Assembly: GCA_030611885.1 (NCBI GenBank)
Contig: JAUWOY010000011.1
Location: 1-64,000, forward strand
Source of the DNA: Chloroflexota bacterium
Lineage (GTDB): Bacteria; Chloroflexota; Anaerolineae; VGOG01
Length of the DNA: 64,000 bases
Direction of reading: 5' to 3'
The notes beneath the pieces were generated by a model that was not told where the DNA came from, ran no database searches, and saw only the letters and a program-made list of their open reading frames with translations. The position numbers and the translations under genes are program-made. Positions 1 through 10,036 of this stretch are shown piece by piece (positions within the stretch are counted from its first letter, which is position 1; the number at the start of each line of letters is the position of its first letter).

Positions 1-980
1 GCCAGGTCTTCCACCTCCACCTGCAGGTCGGCTACCAGGCCGGCCAGGTCATCCATGATGTAGGTGGAGTAGAACATCATCGCGCACTGCCCGGCGATGA
101 AGTACTGGCGAGAGTCGCGCCAGGTCGTCTTGCCCGGAGGGCCGTGCTCGCTCAACTCAGCGTAGTAGTCCATCGCCTCCGCGAACCGATCGCTGCCCAG
201 GACGATGTTGCCGTCCGCGTCGAACGGCCGCGCACCGTTGGCCATGGCGAACTCCTCGAACACCTGCTGGGTGAAGACCTCGTTGGGGAAGGTGCCCAGG
301 ATGATGCCGTAGAAGCCTTCGGCGGGGTTGTTGAAGTGTTTGGCGGCGGTCATGATGTCAGCCCAGGTCCGGGGCGGGTTCAGGCCGGCGGCCTCGAAGA
401 GGTCCTTGCGGTACCAGATGCCCTGCACCCAGGAATCAATGGGCACGGCGGCGTACTTGGCTGCGCCGGTGGGCGACTTGGCGAACTCCAGTGTGCCGGC
501 GAAGAAACCATCCTCACCCAGTTCCTGGATGGCCTCGGAGTTGGCTACTTCGTCCAGCAGCCCTTCGGTGGCGTAGCCGACGACGTAGTCAATGCTGAGG
601 TGCATCACGTCGGGCAGGGCGCCGGCGGCCTTGGCCGCAGCGACTTTCTCCGGGATGTCGTTCTCGTCCACGGCCACCACCCTGACCAGGACGTCGGGGT
701 TGTCAGCCATAAAGCGGGCGGCCAGGGCTTCCTGAGTATTCATTCGCTCTTCCTGAGTCTCCGAGGTCCAGAACTCGACAACGGTCCGCCCTTTTTCGAC
801 CTCGACAGTCTCGACGACCGGCTTCTCGACCACCACTTCCTTCACCACCACGACGGTGACCGGAACCTCTTTCTCGACGATCACTTCCTTCTCGATCACC
901 TGGGGGGTGGGCGCGGCGCAGCCGGCTACGAAGCTGGCTAATACGGCCACGACTACCAGTAATGTTGCTAACCTTTTCAT
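1..980 (-). CDS. ABC transporter extracellular solute-binding lipoprotein (family 1), partial
   Basis: Translating the minus strand from an ATG at 980 gives a lipoprotein with signal peptide and lipobox (VAGC, Cys21). A Glu/Lys/Val-rich stretch (EKEVIVEKEV) follows, a tether often seen in Chloroflexota binding proteins, and then a family-1 solute-binding fold (VEFWTSETQEERM, WYRKDLFEAAGLNPP, TWADIMTAA). It should capture a sugar or similar solute outside the membrane for an ABC importer. A strong SD (AAGGAGGA) precedes the start. The gene runs off the left edge, so the C-terminus and permease genes are not visible. The ORF track shows only a plus-strand shadow (144..941). Substrate unknown; the LacI-type regulator upstream suggests a carbohydrate. 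Confidence 0.9.
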   Translation of the reverse strand, partial: MKRLATLLVVVAVLASFVAGCAAPTPQVIEKEVIVEKEVPVTVVVVKEVVVEKPVVETVEVEKGRTVVEFWTSETQEERMNTQEALAARFMADNPDVLVRVVAVDENDIPEKVAAAKAAGALPDVMHLSIDYVVGYATEGLLDEVANSEAIQELGEDGFFAGTLEFAKSPTGAAKYAAVPIDSWVQGIWYRKDLFEAAGLNPPRTWADIMTAAKHFNNPAEGFYGIILGTFPNEVFTQQVFEEFAMANGARPFDADGNIVLGSDRFAEAMDYYAELSEHGPPGKTTWRDSRQYFIAGQCAMMFYSTYIMDDLAGLVADLQVEVEDL

Positions 981-1015
981 TGTTTGTGCTCCTCCTTAAT
1001 TTTGTTTTGGTTGGC

Positions 1016-1034
1016 GACGCTCTCAGCGAGCGTC
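1016..1034. other. Small hairpin between lacI-type gene and binding-protein gene
   Basis: GACGCTC and GAGCGTC form a perfect 7-bp stem with a 5-base loop. On the minus strand it lies downstream of the regulator and upstream of the binding-protein SD. It is followed by an A-rich rather than T-rich run, so it is not a standard intrinsic terminator. It may be an mRNA-processing or stability element. Confidence 0.4.
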
Positions 1035-1089
1035 TCGGCGGTTAAAATGACGACAATGATCAACCTATCACCCCCTTTCCCAATTTCAA

Positions 1090-2106
1090 CTATCTAACTC
1101 CGCTGGATTCTCGGACAACCAGCTCCGGCCGCAAGATGATCTGGCGCTCAGCCGGCTCCTCACCTTTGATGATTTCGATCAATATCTGAGAAAGCTTCTT
1201 CCCGATATCGTAGATGGGCTGACGGATGGTGGTCAAGGTAGGACGAAAATGCGCCGCCAAGGGTACGTCGTCGAAGCCGATCACGGCTATGTCGCGGCCG
1301 ACGACTAAACCCCGCTCCTGGGCCGCCTCCATCGCCCCAAAGGCCATCAGGTCGTTGCCGGTCACGACGGCCGTAGGGGGCTCTTCCAGGTCGAGGAGCT
1401 GCCCCATCCTTTGGTGCCCCCCGGCTTGAGTCAGGTTGCCCTCGATCACCAATGCGGGATCGAGCTCCAGACTATTACCTTGCAGGGCCAGCTTATAGCC
1501 GGCCAGGCGATGCTCCGCAAACATCAGGTACGTAGAAGGAGCGATGAAACCGATGCGTTGGTGCCCAAGGCCAATAAGATACTTCACCGCTTTGCAGACC
1601 CCCTCTTCCCCGTCCACGTCCAGGTAGGGAAAATCCAGCTCCGAAGCGATGCGGCCAAAAGCAATCAAGGGGAATCCTTCGCTCACCAGATAGGCGATCC
1701 GCTCATCGTCGCACCGGGTGCGGGCCACAACGATGCCATCCACCCTGCGGCCTTGGACCATCCTTTCGTAGACCACGCGCTCTTTGGGACACATGGGTTT
1801 ACAGGTGGAGACAAGAAGGTCGAAATCGCAACTGGCGGCCCCGTCCCCTATGCCCGCTAGAAGTTCAAGAAAGTAGGGATCAGAGAGATAGCGTTCGGTG
1901 GCGGGGACGATGAAGCCCACGGTGTTGGTGCGCCTTCTTTGCAGACTTTGAGCAATAACGTGAGGGTGGTAGCCCATCTCCTGGGCTACGCGCTTGATGA
2001 GTTGTTTCGTCTCCTCGCTGACGTCGTCGTAGTCATTCAGAGCCCGGGAGACGGTGGTAACTGAGTAGCCGACCTTGCGAGCGATGTCTTTGAGAGTGAC
2101 GCTCAT
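1090..2106 (-). CDS. LacI family transcriptional regulator
   Basis: A 338-aa LacI/GalR regulator. The N-terminus has the HTH (VTLKDIARKVGYSVTTVSRAL) and hinge helix region (YHPHVIAQSLQRRRTNTVGFIVP); the rest is a periplasmic-binding-like effector domain ending in the usual IGFDDVPLAAHFRPTLTTIRQP block. I chose ATG 2106 rather than the track start at 2148 because GAGAGGAAAAGG precedes it and the HTH follows at once. It is probably autoregulated, since two identical operators sit in and just after its own promoter. It lies divergent from nothing and directly upstream of the binding-protein gene, so it probably controls a sugar-uptake operon; no matching operator is visible in front of that gene within the window. 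Confidence 0.92.
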   Translation of the reverse strand: MSVTLKDIARKVGYSVTTVSRALNDYDDVSEETKQLIKRVAQEMGYHPHVIAQSLQRRRTNTVGFIVPATERYLSDPYFLELLAGIGDGAASCDFDLLVSTCKPMCPKERVVYERMVQGRRVDGIVVARTRCDDERIAYLVSEGFPLIAFGRIASELDFPYLDVDGEEGVCKAVKYLIGLGHQRIGFIAPSTYLMFAEHRLAGYKLALQGNSLELDPALVIEGNLTQAGGHQRMGQLLDLEEPPTAVVTGNDLMAFGAMEAAQERGLVVGRDIAVIGFDDVPLAAHFRPTLTTIRQPIYDIGKKLSQILIEIIKGEEPAERQIILRPELVVRESSGVR

Positions 2107-2144
2107 CGCCTTTTCCTCTCTCGATACGGGGATAAGTGGAGAAC

Positions 2145-2158
2145 CCAAAACGTTTCGG
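2145..2158. promoter_or_regulatory. LacI-type operator O2 (downstream copy)
   Basis: CCAAAACGTTTCGG, a near-palindrome centred on CG as in LacI/GalR operators. It lies just downstream of the predicted transcription start of the regulator gene. An identical copy lies 32 bp away, about three helical turns. Confidence 0.8.
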
Positions 2159-2168
2159 GTACACTAAT

Positions 2169-2197
2169 ATTATACTCCAAAACGTTTCGGATGTCAA
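2169..2197 (-). promoter_or_regulatory. Consensus promoter of the LacI-type gene
   Basis: Read on the minus strand: TTGACA (2192-2197), 17-bp spacer, TATAAT (2169-2174). Both hexamers match the sigma-70 consensus exactly. The spacer contains a complete operator copy, so bound repressor would block RNA polymerase directly. Confidence 0.85.
2177..2190. promoter_or_regulatory. LacI-type operator O1 (in promoter spacer)
   Basis: CCAAAACGTTTCGG, identical to the copy at 2145-2158. It sits between the -35 and -10 boxes of the minus-strand promoter. Confidence 0.8.
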
Positions 2198-2213
2198 GGG
2201 GCTGGGGGAAATT

Positions 2214-2693
2214 TTAAGGTAGTGGTTTGCTCTTGATCAGGACGGTCCACTGGCCTTTCTGGACGGTCTCGCCCCTCTGATTGACCACAGCCACGTCAAA
2301 AACGACGAGGCCACCTCCCAGCCGTCGCATTTCCTTCTTGCGGGCCACTTTAGCCTCGGTGTGGATGGTATCCCCGATCTTGATAGGGCCACGGAACTTC
2401 CAATCCAGGCCCATGAAGGCCTCGACCGTGCCCTCGATAAAGCCCAGGCGCTCCGCCTGCCCTGAGGCGACAGAAAGACCCAGGAGGCCGTGGGCAATTC
2501 GCTCTCCGAAAATGGTGCCTTTGGCGTACTCGGCGTCGCAGTGCAGTGGATTGTAGTCGCCTGAGAGGGCAGCGAAGGCCACGATGTCGGCCTCAGTCAC
2601 CGTGCGGCCAGGGCTGACCACTTCATCGCCCACCGCGAACTCCTCAAAGTAACGGCCACGAGGCTGAAAGCCCGTCGTTTTCTCTTCCGTCAT
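2214..2693 (-). CDS. MaoC-like hot-dog dehydratase / (R)-specific enoyl-CoA hydratase family
   Basis: A 159-aa single hot-dog-fold protein. The signature region FAALSGDYNPLHCDAEYAKGTIFGERIAHGLL carries the D-x4-H pair (Asp and His of the hydratase motif, here DYNPLH) and the IAHG segment typical of MaoC-like enzymes. It probably hydrates enoyl-CoA or a related thioester; the substrate cannot be read from the sequence. Start: ATG 2693 lies 7 nt from an AGAGGG SD, whereas ATG 2699 is only one base away, so the shorter start is preferred. It is transcribed towards the LacI-type gene but that gene has its own promoter, so it is probably a separate unit. Confidence 0.85.
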   Translation of the reverse strand: MTEEKTTGFQPRGRYFEEFAVGDEVVSPGRTVTEADIVAFAALSGDYNPLHCDAEYAKGTIFGERIAHGLLGLSVASGQAERLGFIEGTVEAFMGLDWKFRGPIKIGDTIHTEAKVARKKEMRRLGGGLVVFDVAVVNQRGETVQKGQWTVLIKSKPLP

Positions 2694-2764
2694 TATCATT
2701 CCCTCTAGGCAAATTTATGCAATATCTTACCACAAAAACCTGTTTTAGGGAAAATCCAGAACTA

Positions 2765-2862
2765 AGACCTCCGAGGTTTTGGATACCACTTTGGCCTTGT
2801 AACTTGGTAGCTGATGCTGAGTGGCCTTAAAAGAATCGTTGGTTTGTAAACCTCGGAGGTCT
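2765..2862. repeat. Inverted repeat flanking an intergenic segment
   Basis: AGACCTCCGAGGTTT (2765-2779) and AAACCTCGGAGGTCT (2848-2862) are perfect 15-bp inverted copies about 70 bp apart. Each copy has a short palindromic core (ACCTCCGAGGT). It lies between the MaoC-like gene and the moxR promoter, with no coding potential. It may be a dispersed REP-like element or a bidirectional transcription end. Confidence 0.75.
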
Positions 2863-2875
2863 CGGCTTCTTGTCT

Positions 2876-2904
2876 TTGTCAAGCTCTAACAAGTGTGATA
2901 TAAT
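2876..2904 (+). promoter_or_regulatory. Promoter of the moxR-DUF58-DUF4129 operon
   Basis: TTGTCA (2876-2881), 17-bp spacer, TATAAT (2899-2904), about 37 bp before the moxR start at 2941. The -35 differs from consensus at one base. Confidence 0.75.
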
Positions 2905-2940
2905 CCCTGTAGTTGTGGTATGTTTATTTATGGAGGTCGA

Positions 2941-3876
2941 ATGATTGCAGAGACAGCGAGGCAGATTACTGAGAACATCAAAAAAGTTATCGTGGGCAGG
3001 GATGAGGTCATCGAGTTGGCTCTGGTGGCCTTGCTGTGCGAAGGGCACGTGCTGATCGAGGACGTGCCCGGCATCGGCAAGACGACCCTGGCCAAGTCCG
3101 TCGCCCGCTCCCTGGGCTGTAGCTTTCAGCGCATCCAGTTCACGCCGGACCTCTTGCCCAGCGATGTGACTGGCATCTACTTTTTCAACCAGAAAGCCCA
3201 GGAGTTCGAGTTCCGCCCTGGGCCCGTAATGACCCAGGTGCTCCTGGCCGATGAGATCAACCGCGCCACCCCCCGCACCCAATCGGCCCTCCTCGAGGCC
3301 ATGCAGGAGCGCCAGATCACGGTGGACGGCGACACCAGGCCCTTGCCTCGCCCCTTCCTCGTCCTGGCCACCCAGAACCCCATCGAGCTGGAGGGCACCT
3401 TCCCCCTCCCGGAGGCCCAGATAGACCGCTTCATGCTGAAGATCAAAATAGGCTATCCCACCGAGGAGGAGGAGAATCGGATATTGCTTCGTTTCGAGCA
3501 CGACGATCCTTTGGAGAGACTGGAGACCGTAACCTCGGCGGAGGAGCTTTTGGCTCTGCAGGAGGAGAGCAGCCGCGTCAGGGTTGAGGAGTCGGTGCGG
3601 CAGTACATCGTGCGGGTGGCGCGGGCCACGCGGGAGCACCCTTCGGTGGAGCTGGGGGTCAGCCCCAGGGGCACAATGTTTCTCTACCAGACCTGCCAGG
3701 CCCTGGCCGCCCTCCGTGGGCGGGATTTCGTCATTCCCGACGACGTCAAGCACCTGACCCCCTACGTCCTGACCCACCGCATCATCATCAACCCCCAGAC
3801 CCGCCTGCGTGGCCGCACCCCCGAAGAGGTGGTGATGGAAGTAGTGAATTCGGTGCCGGTGCCGGTGGAGAAGTGA
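2941..3876 (+). CDS. MoxR family AAA+ ATPase
   Basis: A 311-aa MoxR ATPase. Walker A is EDVPGIGKTTLAKS, Walker B LLADEINRATPRTQSALLEAMQE, with sensor 1 in FLVLATQNPIE and an arginine-finger segment (LPEAQIDRFM). The C-terminal lid is of the YxxxxVRATREHP type followed by GVSPRG. MoxR proteins act as chaperone-like ATPases, usually with a DUF58/VWA-like partner encoded next door, as here. Start at ATG 2941 (MIAETARQ) has GGAGG five to six bases upstream; the track start at 2920 does not. It ends one base before the TTG of the DUF58 gene, so the two are translationally coupled. Confidence 0.93.
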   Translation: MIAETARQITENIKKVIVGRDEVIELALVALLCEGHVLIEDVPGIGKTTLAKSVARSLGCSFQRIQFTPDLLPSDVTGIYFFNQKAQEFEFRPGPVMTQVLLADEINRATPRTQSALLEAMQERQITVDGDTRPLPRPFLVLATQNPIELEGTFPLPEAQIDRFMLKIKIGYPTEEEENRILLRFEHDDPLERLETVTSAEELLALQEESSRVRVEESVRQYIVRVARATREHPSVELGVSPRGTMFLYQTCQALAALRGRDFVIPDDVKHLTPYVLTHRIIINPQTRLRGRTPEEVVMEVVNSVPVPVEK

Positions 3877-3877
3877 G

Positions 3878-5218
3878 TTGAGCCGCATCACCATTGATTA
3901 TTCCAAGGAAACACAATTCAGCGAGGCTTGGGTCGCTTTGGCGATCATGTTGACCCTCTTCGGCCTGGCCTTCCGCCAAAAGGGCCTGATGCTGGTGGCG
4001 GTGTTGCTGCTCACCATCGTGCCTATAGCCTGGCTGTGGAACAAGCTTGCCCTCCGTGGCCTGCACTACGAGCGACTCTTCAGCGAGCGGCGGGCCTTCC
4101 CAGACGAGACCCTGGAGCTCACTCTGCGCGTCTCCAATTGGAAGCTGTTGCCGGTGGGCTGGCTACAGATTGAAGATCAATTCCCGCTGGGTGTGCCGCT
4201 CCTGGATGAAGAGCTGCTTGCCTCGCAATCGTCGAACGTTGGCCACCTGGTCACCGCCTTTTCCCTGCGTTGGTACCAGCGAGTGTCCCGTCGCTACCGA
4301 TTGCATTGCCCTCGACGCGGCTATTACCGCTTTGGGCCGGCGCATCTAAAGTCGGGCGACCTGTTCGGTCTCTTCAGCCAGGAGGGGTGGCAGAAGAAGG
4401 ATGACTGGCTCATCGTCTATCCCAAGGTGCTGCCCATTGCCGAACTGGGGCTGTTGTCGAAAGAGCCCTTCGGCGAGACCAAAGCCAGGCAGCGGCTCTT
4501 CGCGGACCCGATGCGCACCATCGGGGTGCGCGATCACCGGCCTGAGGACAGCTTCAAGCACATCCACTGGAAGGCCACCGCTCGCCAGCAAAGGCTGCAA
4601 ACCAGGGTCTACGAGCCGACCACTTCCTTCAACCTGATCGTTTTTCTCAACGTGGCTACTTTCCCCAAGCATTGGCAGGGGAAAGACCCGGCCCTGTTGG
4701 AACGAGCCATAAGTGTAGCAGCCTCCATTGCCAATTACGGCGTGGAGCAGCGCTACATCGTGGGAGTCATTGCCAACGGCAGCGTGCCCCACTCGGATCA
4801 GTCCATCAAGGTGCTACCGAGCCGTGATCCCAGGCAACTGGCCCGCATCCTGGAAGCACTGGCTGCGGTGACTGGCTTCGCCACTTCTTCCATCGAAGCT
4901 CTGCTGATGGCGGAAAGCCCCAGGCTGCCCTGGGGGGCCACTCTGGTGGTGGTAACAGGGGTAGTCAGCGAAGAGCTCGTCACCACCTTGCTGCGGCTGC
5001 GGGACGTAGGTCGCCGCCTGGTGCTGATCTCTTTAGACCAGGAGCCGCCAGGCCGAGAACTGGAAGGCATTCTCTCCTATCATCTACCTGGCGTGGAGGT
5101 AGATTTTCGTCCTCCGTCGAGGAGGGGGGAAGTGCGGGGGGAGTTTGTGCAGGGAAGGCGGGCGGTGGAAACGTTCACCAGATTAGGAGGTCAAGAGCAA
5201 TGGGAATCCTCCATCTGA
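3878..5218 (+). CDS. DUF58 domain protein (VWA-like MoxR partner)
   Basis: A 446-aa protein beginning at a TTG one base after the moxR stop. It has two N-terminal hydrophobic segments (roughly residues 15-50), a beta-rich region, and the DUF58 core with the typical DPMRTIGVRDHRPEDSFKHIHWKATARQ stretch (around residue 210), followed by a VWA-like region. In known operons DUF58 proteins work with MoxR ATPases at the membrane. The C-terminal 19 bases overlap the next gene. Function of the operon here is not directly visible; cell-envelope or secreted-protein maturation is the common inference. Confidence 0.88.
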   Translation: MSRITIDYSKETQFSEAWVALAIMLTLFGLAFRQKGLMLVAVLLLTIVPIAWLWNKLALRGLHYERLFSERRAFPDETLELTLRVSNWKLLPVGWLQIEDQFPLGVPLLDEELLASQSSNVGHLVTAFSLRWYQRVSRRYRLHCPRRGYYRFGPAHLKSGDLFGLFSQEGWQKKDDWLIVYPKVLPIAELGLLSKEPFGETKARQRLFADPMRTIGVRDHRPEDSFKHIHWKATARQQRLQTRVYEPTTSFNLIVFLNVATFPKHWQGKDPALLERAISVAASIANYGVEQRYIVGVIANGSVPHSDQSIKVLPSRDPRQLARILEALAAVTGFATSSIEALLMAESPRLPWGATLVVVTGVVSEELVTTLLRLRDVGRRLVLISLDQEPPGRELEGILSYHLPGVEVDFRPPSRRGEVRGEFVQGRRAVETFTRLGGQEQWESSI

Positions 5219-6627
5219 ACTGGCGCAAGGAAGCGCTGTATGTGACCCTCGTCGGTGCTGAAATGTGTTGGTTCACCCCCTGGTCCTTGGTGATCACCCG
5301 TCAAGCAGCGGGCCTCACACCGTATTCCACAGCGCTAACGCTGGGCGTCCTCGTTTTGGCCGTGATTTATTTCAGCCGTATCATGGATCGCTTGCAGTTC
5401 GATCTCCTGTACCAGCGAGTGATCCTGATCATCGCGGTGGTGATCACTACCGCCTTGATCATGCACTTTCTCCTTTACCCAGGTTACAGCTTGTTCGACC
5501 TTGGCTGGTTGGGAAAAGCAGGAGGGTCTCTTTTGTATTTCTACTCGCTGCCGCCGGAAGCCGGTGTCGCTGCCATTGTCCTCTTCTTGTGGTGGCGAGG
5601 GATCAGCATCGGCCAACGCCATTTGACTTTCCAGGGGGTGGCCTTCTCCTTCCGCCTGGGCGTCCTGCTGCTCGTTTTCTCCACGCCGCTACTTTTCATC
5701 CTCAACTATGATTCTACAGTATTGACCTTACCTTTCTTCTTCTTCAGCCTGATGGCCGTCGCTCTGGCCCGCGTGGAAGAGGTCAATCGGGCCAAAGGAG
5801 GCGTGGGGGCGCCCTTCAACTTCACCTGGTTAGCCATATTGCTCGGCTCCATTATTGTCGTCTTGGCTACGGCGTGGCTCGTCTCGCGGGTTTACTCTGT
5901 TGAAGGCTTCTCCCAGGCCTTGCGCTGGTTTCAGCCAGTCCTTAACCCGCTGCTGAAGGTGGTGGAGTACGTTCTTTTCTTGTTGATCAGGCTTCTGAGC
6001 CCTCTCTTGCGGTGGTTCTTCAGGATGTTCCAGGAAATCTTTGAGAGCCTTGCCCAGAATATTGAGGGCCTTGAGAGCTTTAAGCCGCTGTCTCCCCCGG
6101 ACATTCCAAGCGCCGAGCCGACCCAACCGCCGCGTTTGCTGATGGACATCTCCCGTTACGTTTGTCTGAGTCTCCTGGGGGTAGGTGTCTTGATGGCATT
6201 GGCTCTCACCCTGCGGCGGCGACTAGACAGGCGGCGAAGGGGCGATGAGATCCGCGAATCTCTTTGGTCGTCGGCGGATTTTGCTGATGGGATGCTGAAC
6301 TCCCTGCGCGACGGATGGGATCGTTTCAAGGGCCTGGCTGGACTGGTGGGACGGTTTGGCCCTGGTATGCGGCTCTATGCTGCGGTGTCTATTCGCAAGA
6401 TCTACGCTAACATGGCCCGCTTGGCGGAGAGGCAGGGCTTTCCCCGTCAGCCCGCCCAGACACCCTACGAATACCTGCCAGCTTTGGGTCTGGCTTTTCC
6501 TGATTGCCAGGCCGAGGCCACGGCCATAACAGAAGCCTACGTGAAAGTGCACTACGGCGAGGTGCCTGAGAGCCTCAGAGAATTGCAACGTATTCGAGAA
6601 TGTTGGCAGCATATCCAAGAACGTGAA

Positions 6628-6639
<12 letters not shown>
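5200..6639 (+). CDS. Multi-pass membrane protein with C-terminal DUF4129
   Basis: A 479-aa membrane protein with about six to eight hydrophobic segments over residues 10-340 and a cytosolic C-terminal region (LYAAVSIRKIYANMARLAER ... TPYEYLPAL) that matches DUF4129. In many MoxR/DUF58 operons the third gene is a TgpA-like protein with a transglutaminase core between the membrane part and DUF4129; no such Cys-His-Asp domain is visible here. SD AGGAGG lies upstream of ATG 5200, inside the preceding gene. It is the last gene of the operon, and its 3' end enters a fold-back repeat. Confidence 0.8.
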
Positions 6640-8451
<1,812 letters not shown>

Positions 8452-8453
8452 AT

Positions 8454-8482
8454 TTGTGCTTTCGATTACTTTGGAGTATAAT
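8454..8482 (+). promoter_or_regulatory. Promoter of tRNA-Thr
   Basis: TTGTGC (8454-8459), 17-bp spacer and an exact TATAAT (8477-8482), placing the start about 5 bases before the mature tRNA 5' end. The -35 box begins three bases after the pyrG stop. Confidence 0.65.
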
Positions 8483-8493
8483 CATGGTTGTTA

Positions 8494-8566
8494 GCCACCC
8501 TAGCTCAAGCGGCAGAGCAAGCGCTTCGTAAGCGCTAGGTTATCGGTTCAAGTCCGATGGGTGGCT
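8494..8566 (+). tRNA. tRNA-Thr (anticodon CGU)
   Basis: A complete cloverleaf by hand folding. Acceptor GCCACCC/GGGTGGC; D arm GCTC...GAGC; anticodon stem AGCGC/GCGCT with loop TTCGTAA (anticodon CGT at 8527-8529); T arm ATCGG-TTCAAGT-CCGAT; discriminator T566. CCA is not encoded. It decodes ACG. Followed by an intrinsic terminator. Confidence 0.96.
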
Positions 8567-8572
8567 CTGCCC

Positions 8573-8598
8573 AAGCCCCATGAACTGGGGCTTTTTTT
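8573..8598 (+). terminator. Intrinsic terminator of tRNA-Thr
   Basis: AAGCCCC / GGGGCTT 7-bp stem (8573-8579, 8587-8593) with a 7-base loop, running into an uninterrupted T run. Confidence 0.9.
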
Positions 8599-8617
8599 CT
8601 AAACATGGATAATGGTG

Positions 8618-8623
8618 TATAAT
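8618..8623 (+). promoter_or_regulatory. Candidate -10 box for the MNT/HEPN pair
   Basis: An exact TATAAT about 54 bp before the MNT start, after the tRNA terminator. The matching -35 region (TTTTCT at 17-bp spacing) is weak. Confidence 0.4.
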
Positions 8624-8676
8624 ATGGTCAGCGAGCAAAGACCACTGTCGAGGCAGGGGGAAAGAAGCGAGGGGAC

Positions 8677-9168
8677 ATGAGCGTGAGGCGTGGAAATCCA
8701 TCGGAATTTGATGACGAGGCATTGGGTGCCGCATTGCGCGACTACTTTTCCAGCCAACAGGATGTGATCGCGGCCTATCTGTTCGGCTCACGAGTTACGG
8801 GTAAGGCGCGGCCTGACAGCGACGTGGATACGGCAGTATTGCTCTCCGAGGAGGACGGCGTGGTCCGCTTCGAGCGGCGATTGCGTCTGATGAGTGAGGT
8901 GAGCGACGTCTGCGGTCGGGAGGCCGACGTGGTAGTGTTAAACGATGCTCCGCCGCTGCTGCAGCACCAGATTCTGCGCCACGGGCGGCTGATCTTCGAG
9001 CGAGACCGGCGGGCGCGGGTCGAGTTTGAGGTGCGGGCTGGGAAGATCTATGCCGACCTGAAGCCAATGTATGATTTCCATACCCGCGATTTGTTGCAGA
9101 AGATCAAGGAGGTGGGCCTTGGGGGACGTAGACGACATCATCGCCAGCCGGCTGAAATTGCTCGCTGA
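8677..9168 (+). CDS. MNT-type minimal nucleotidyltransferase (MntA-like antitoxin)
   Basis: A 163-aa nucleotidyltransferase with the GS-x10-DxD motif (YLFGSRVTGKARPDSDVDTAVLL, around residue 36). In characterised MNT/HEPN modules this enzyme adds AMP to a tyrosine next to the HEPN active site and so neutralises the toxin. The HEPN gene starts inside its 3' end, giving a 50-base overlap and tight coupling. The C-terminal about 20 residues, encoded in the overlap, look poorly conserved. Target and trigger of this copy are unknown. Confidence 0.85.
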   Translation: MSVRRGNPSEFDDEALGAALRDYFSSQQDVIAAYLFGSRVTGKARPDSDVDTAVLLSEEDGVVRFERRLRLMSEVSDVCGREADVVVLNDAPPLLQHQILRHGRLIFERDRRARVEFEVRAGKIYADLKPMYDFHTRDLLQKIKEVGLGGRRRHHRQPAEIAR

Positions 9169-9568
9169 GTATGTAGACGAGCTCCAGGGCTACCGTGAGC
9201 GGGCAACCAGTTTTCGGGTCTATCTGAACAACAAAATGCTCCGCAGGGCTGTTGAGCGAGCATTGCAGGTCGCGGCCGAAGTCTGTCTAGACATCGGTCG
9301 GCGTCTGATCGCCCTGGAAGGATTTCGCTATCCGGAGCACAACAGGGATGTCTTCCAGGTCCTGGGAGAAGAGGAGGTGGTTCCCCAGGAGCTGCTGCCC
9401 GCGCTGCTCGACATGGCCCGCTTTCGCAATCTGATCGTCCACGACTACGCCCGCATAGACGACGCCAAGGTCTACGCCATCCTGAAGAAGCGTTTGGGCG
9501 ATCTCGACCAGTATGCCAGGACTATTGTGGCTTACCTGGAGCGGCGAGAGCGAGAGAAAGCAAGCTAG
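9119..9568 (+). CDS. HEPN domain protein, DUF86/HepT-like toxin
   Basis: A 149-aa all-helical HEPN protein. The RX4HXY motif is present (RFRNLIVHDYARID, about residue 100), the RNase signature and AMPylation target in HepT toxins. TTG 9119 is the best start: AAGGAGG lies 6 bases upstream, and the track start at 9071 would add 16 unrelated residues. It partners the MNT gene upstream. Function as an RNase toxin is inferred from the family. Confidence 0.85.
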   Translation: MGDVDDIIASRLKLLAEYVDELQGYRERATSFRVYLNNKMLRRAVERALQVAAEVCLDIGRRLIALEGFRYPEHNRDVFQVLGEEEVVPQELLPALLDMARFRNLIVHDYARIDDAKVYAILKKRLGDLDQYARTIVAYLERREREKAS

Positions 9569-9734
9569 GCATCGCCAAGTCCGATTACAACCTGGAGGTA
9601 GGCTTGGACAGATGCGAGTGGCAGACAAGCGGGATTGCCGATCAGGGTTAATGTTGTTTCACAAAACTAATTTCGGCTTTTTCGCATTACGGCAGAAGTC
9701 GCGTCGCGCAGCACGCCCGGCGCTAAAGCACCGT

Positions 9735-9795
9735 GCTAAAAGAGCAAAGCCCCCTTCGGGCTGAATTTCAGTTCGTAGAGCTTTGCTCTTTTAGC
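9735..9795. repeat. 16-bp perfect inverted repeat (cruciform-like)
   Basis: GCTAAAAGAGCAAAGC (9735-9750) and GCTTTGCTCTTTTAGC (9780-9795) with smaller palindromes inside and after (GAGCTTCAGCTC). It lies in the 468-base gap between the HEPN gene and the glycan locus. The rest of that gap (9569-10036) shows no convincing ORF. The stem has no T run, so it is more like a REP element than a terminator. Confidence 0.8.
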
Positions 9796-9880
9796 GTCGA
9801 GCTTCAGCTCGTCGCTGTTCTTTTTCACACAAGCTTCACGCCAAATTCACGTTATTTTTACGCACAGAACAGTTGATTAG

Positions 9881-9889
9881 TGTTATGAT
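9881..9889 (+). promoter_or_regulatory. Candidate extended -10 promoter for the glycan locus
   Basis: TGTTATGAT fits the extended -10 pattern (TGnTATnAT), about 150 bp before the first glycan gene. No good -35 box is visible. It is the only reasonable promoter-like site in this gap. Confidence 0.3.
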
Positions 9890-10036
9890 GGTATAAACCG
9901 GGCGCTCTATAGGGAAGGCAACCTCGCCGCCTCGATTTTTGGCGCTGGGGTTCATAACCGCCTTCATGGATGCAACAGGTGGCGGTGGTTGGGGGGGGTA
10001 GGGGATGATAGAAAATCACAGCGATGGAGGTGGTGG

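Noticed and set aside
144-941. 265-aa plus-strand ORF
   Set aside because: It is the antisense shadow of the solute-binding lipoprotein, which has signal peptide, lipobox and SD on the minus strand.
1016-1034. Hairpin as intrinsic terminator of the LacI-type gene
   Set aside because: The sequence after the stem on the minus strand is A-rich, not T-rich.
2827-3894. 355-aa minus-strand ORF opposite moxR
   Set aside because: Low-complexity His/Gln/Gly-rich translation opposite a well-conserved ATPase; codon-bias shadow. The same applies to 6817..7821 (opposite pyrG), 20892..22115, 43004..44269, 52163..53179, 53183..54094 and 56302..57690.
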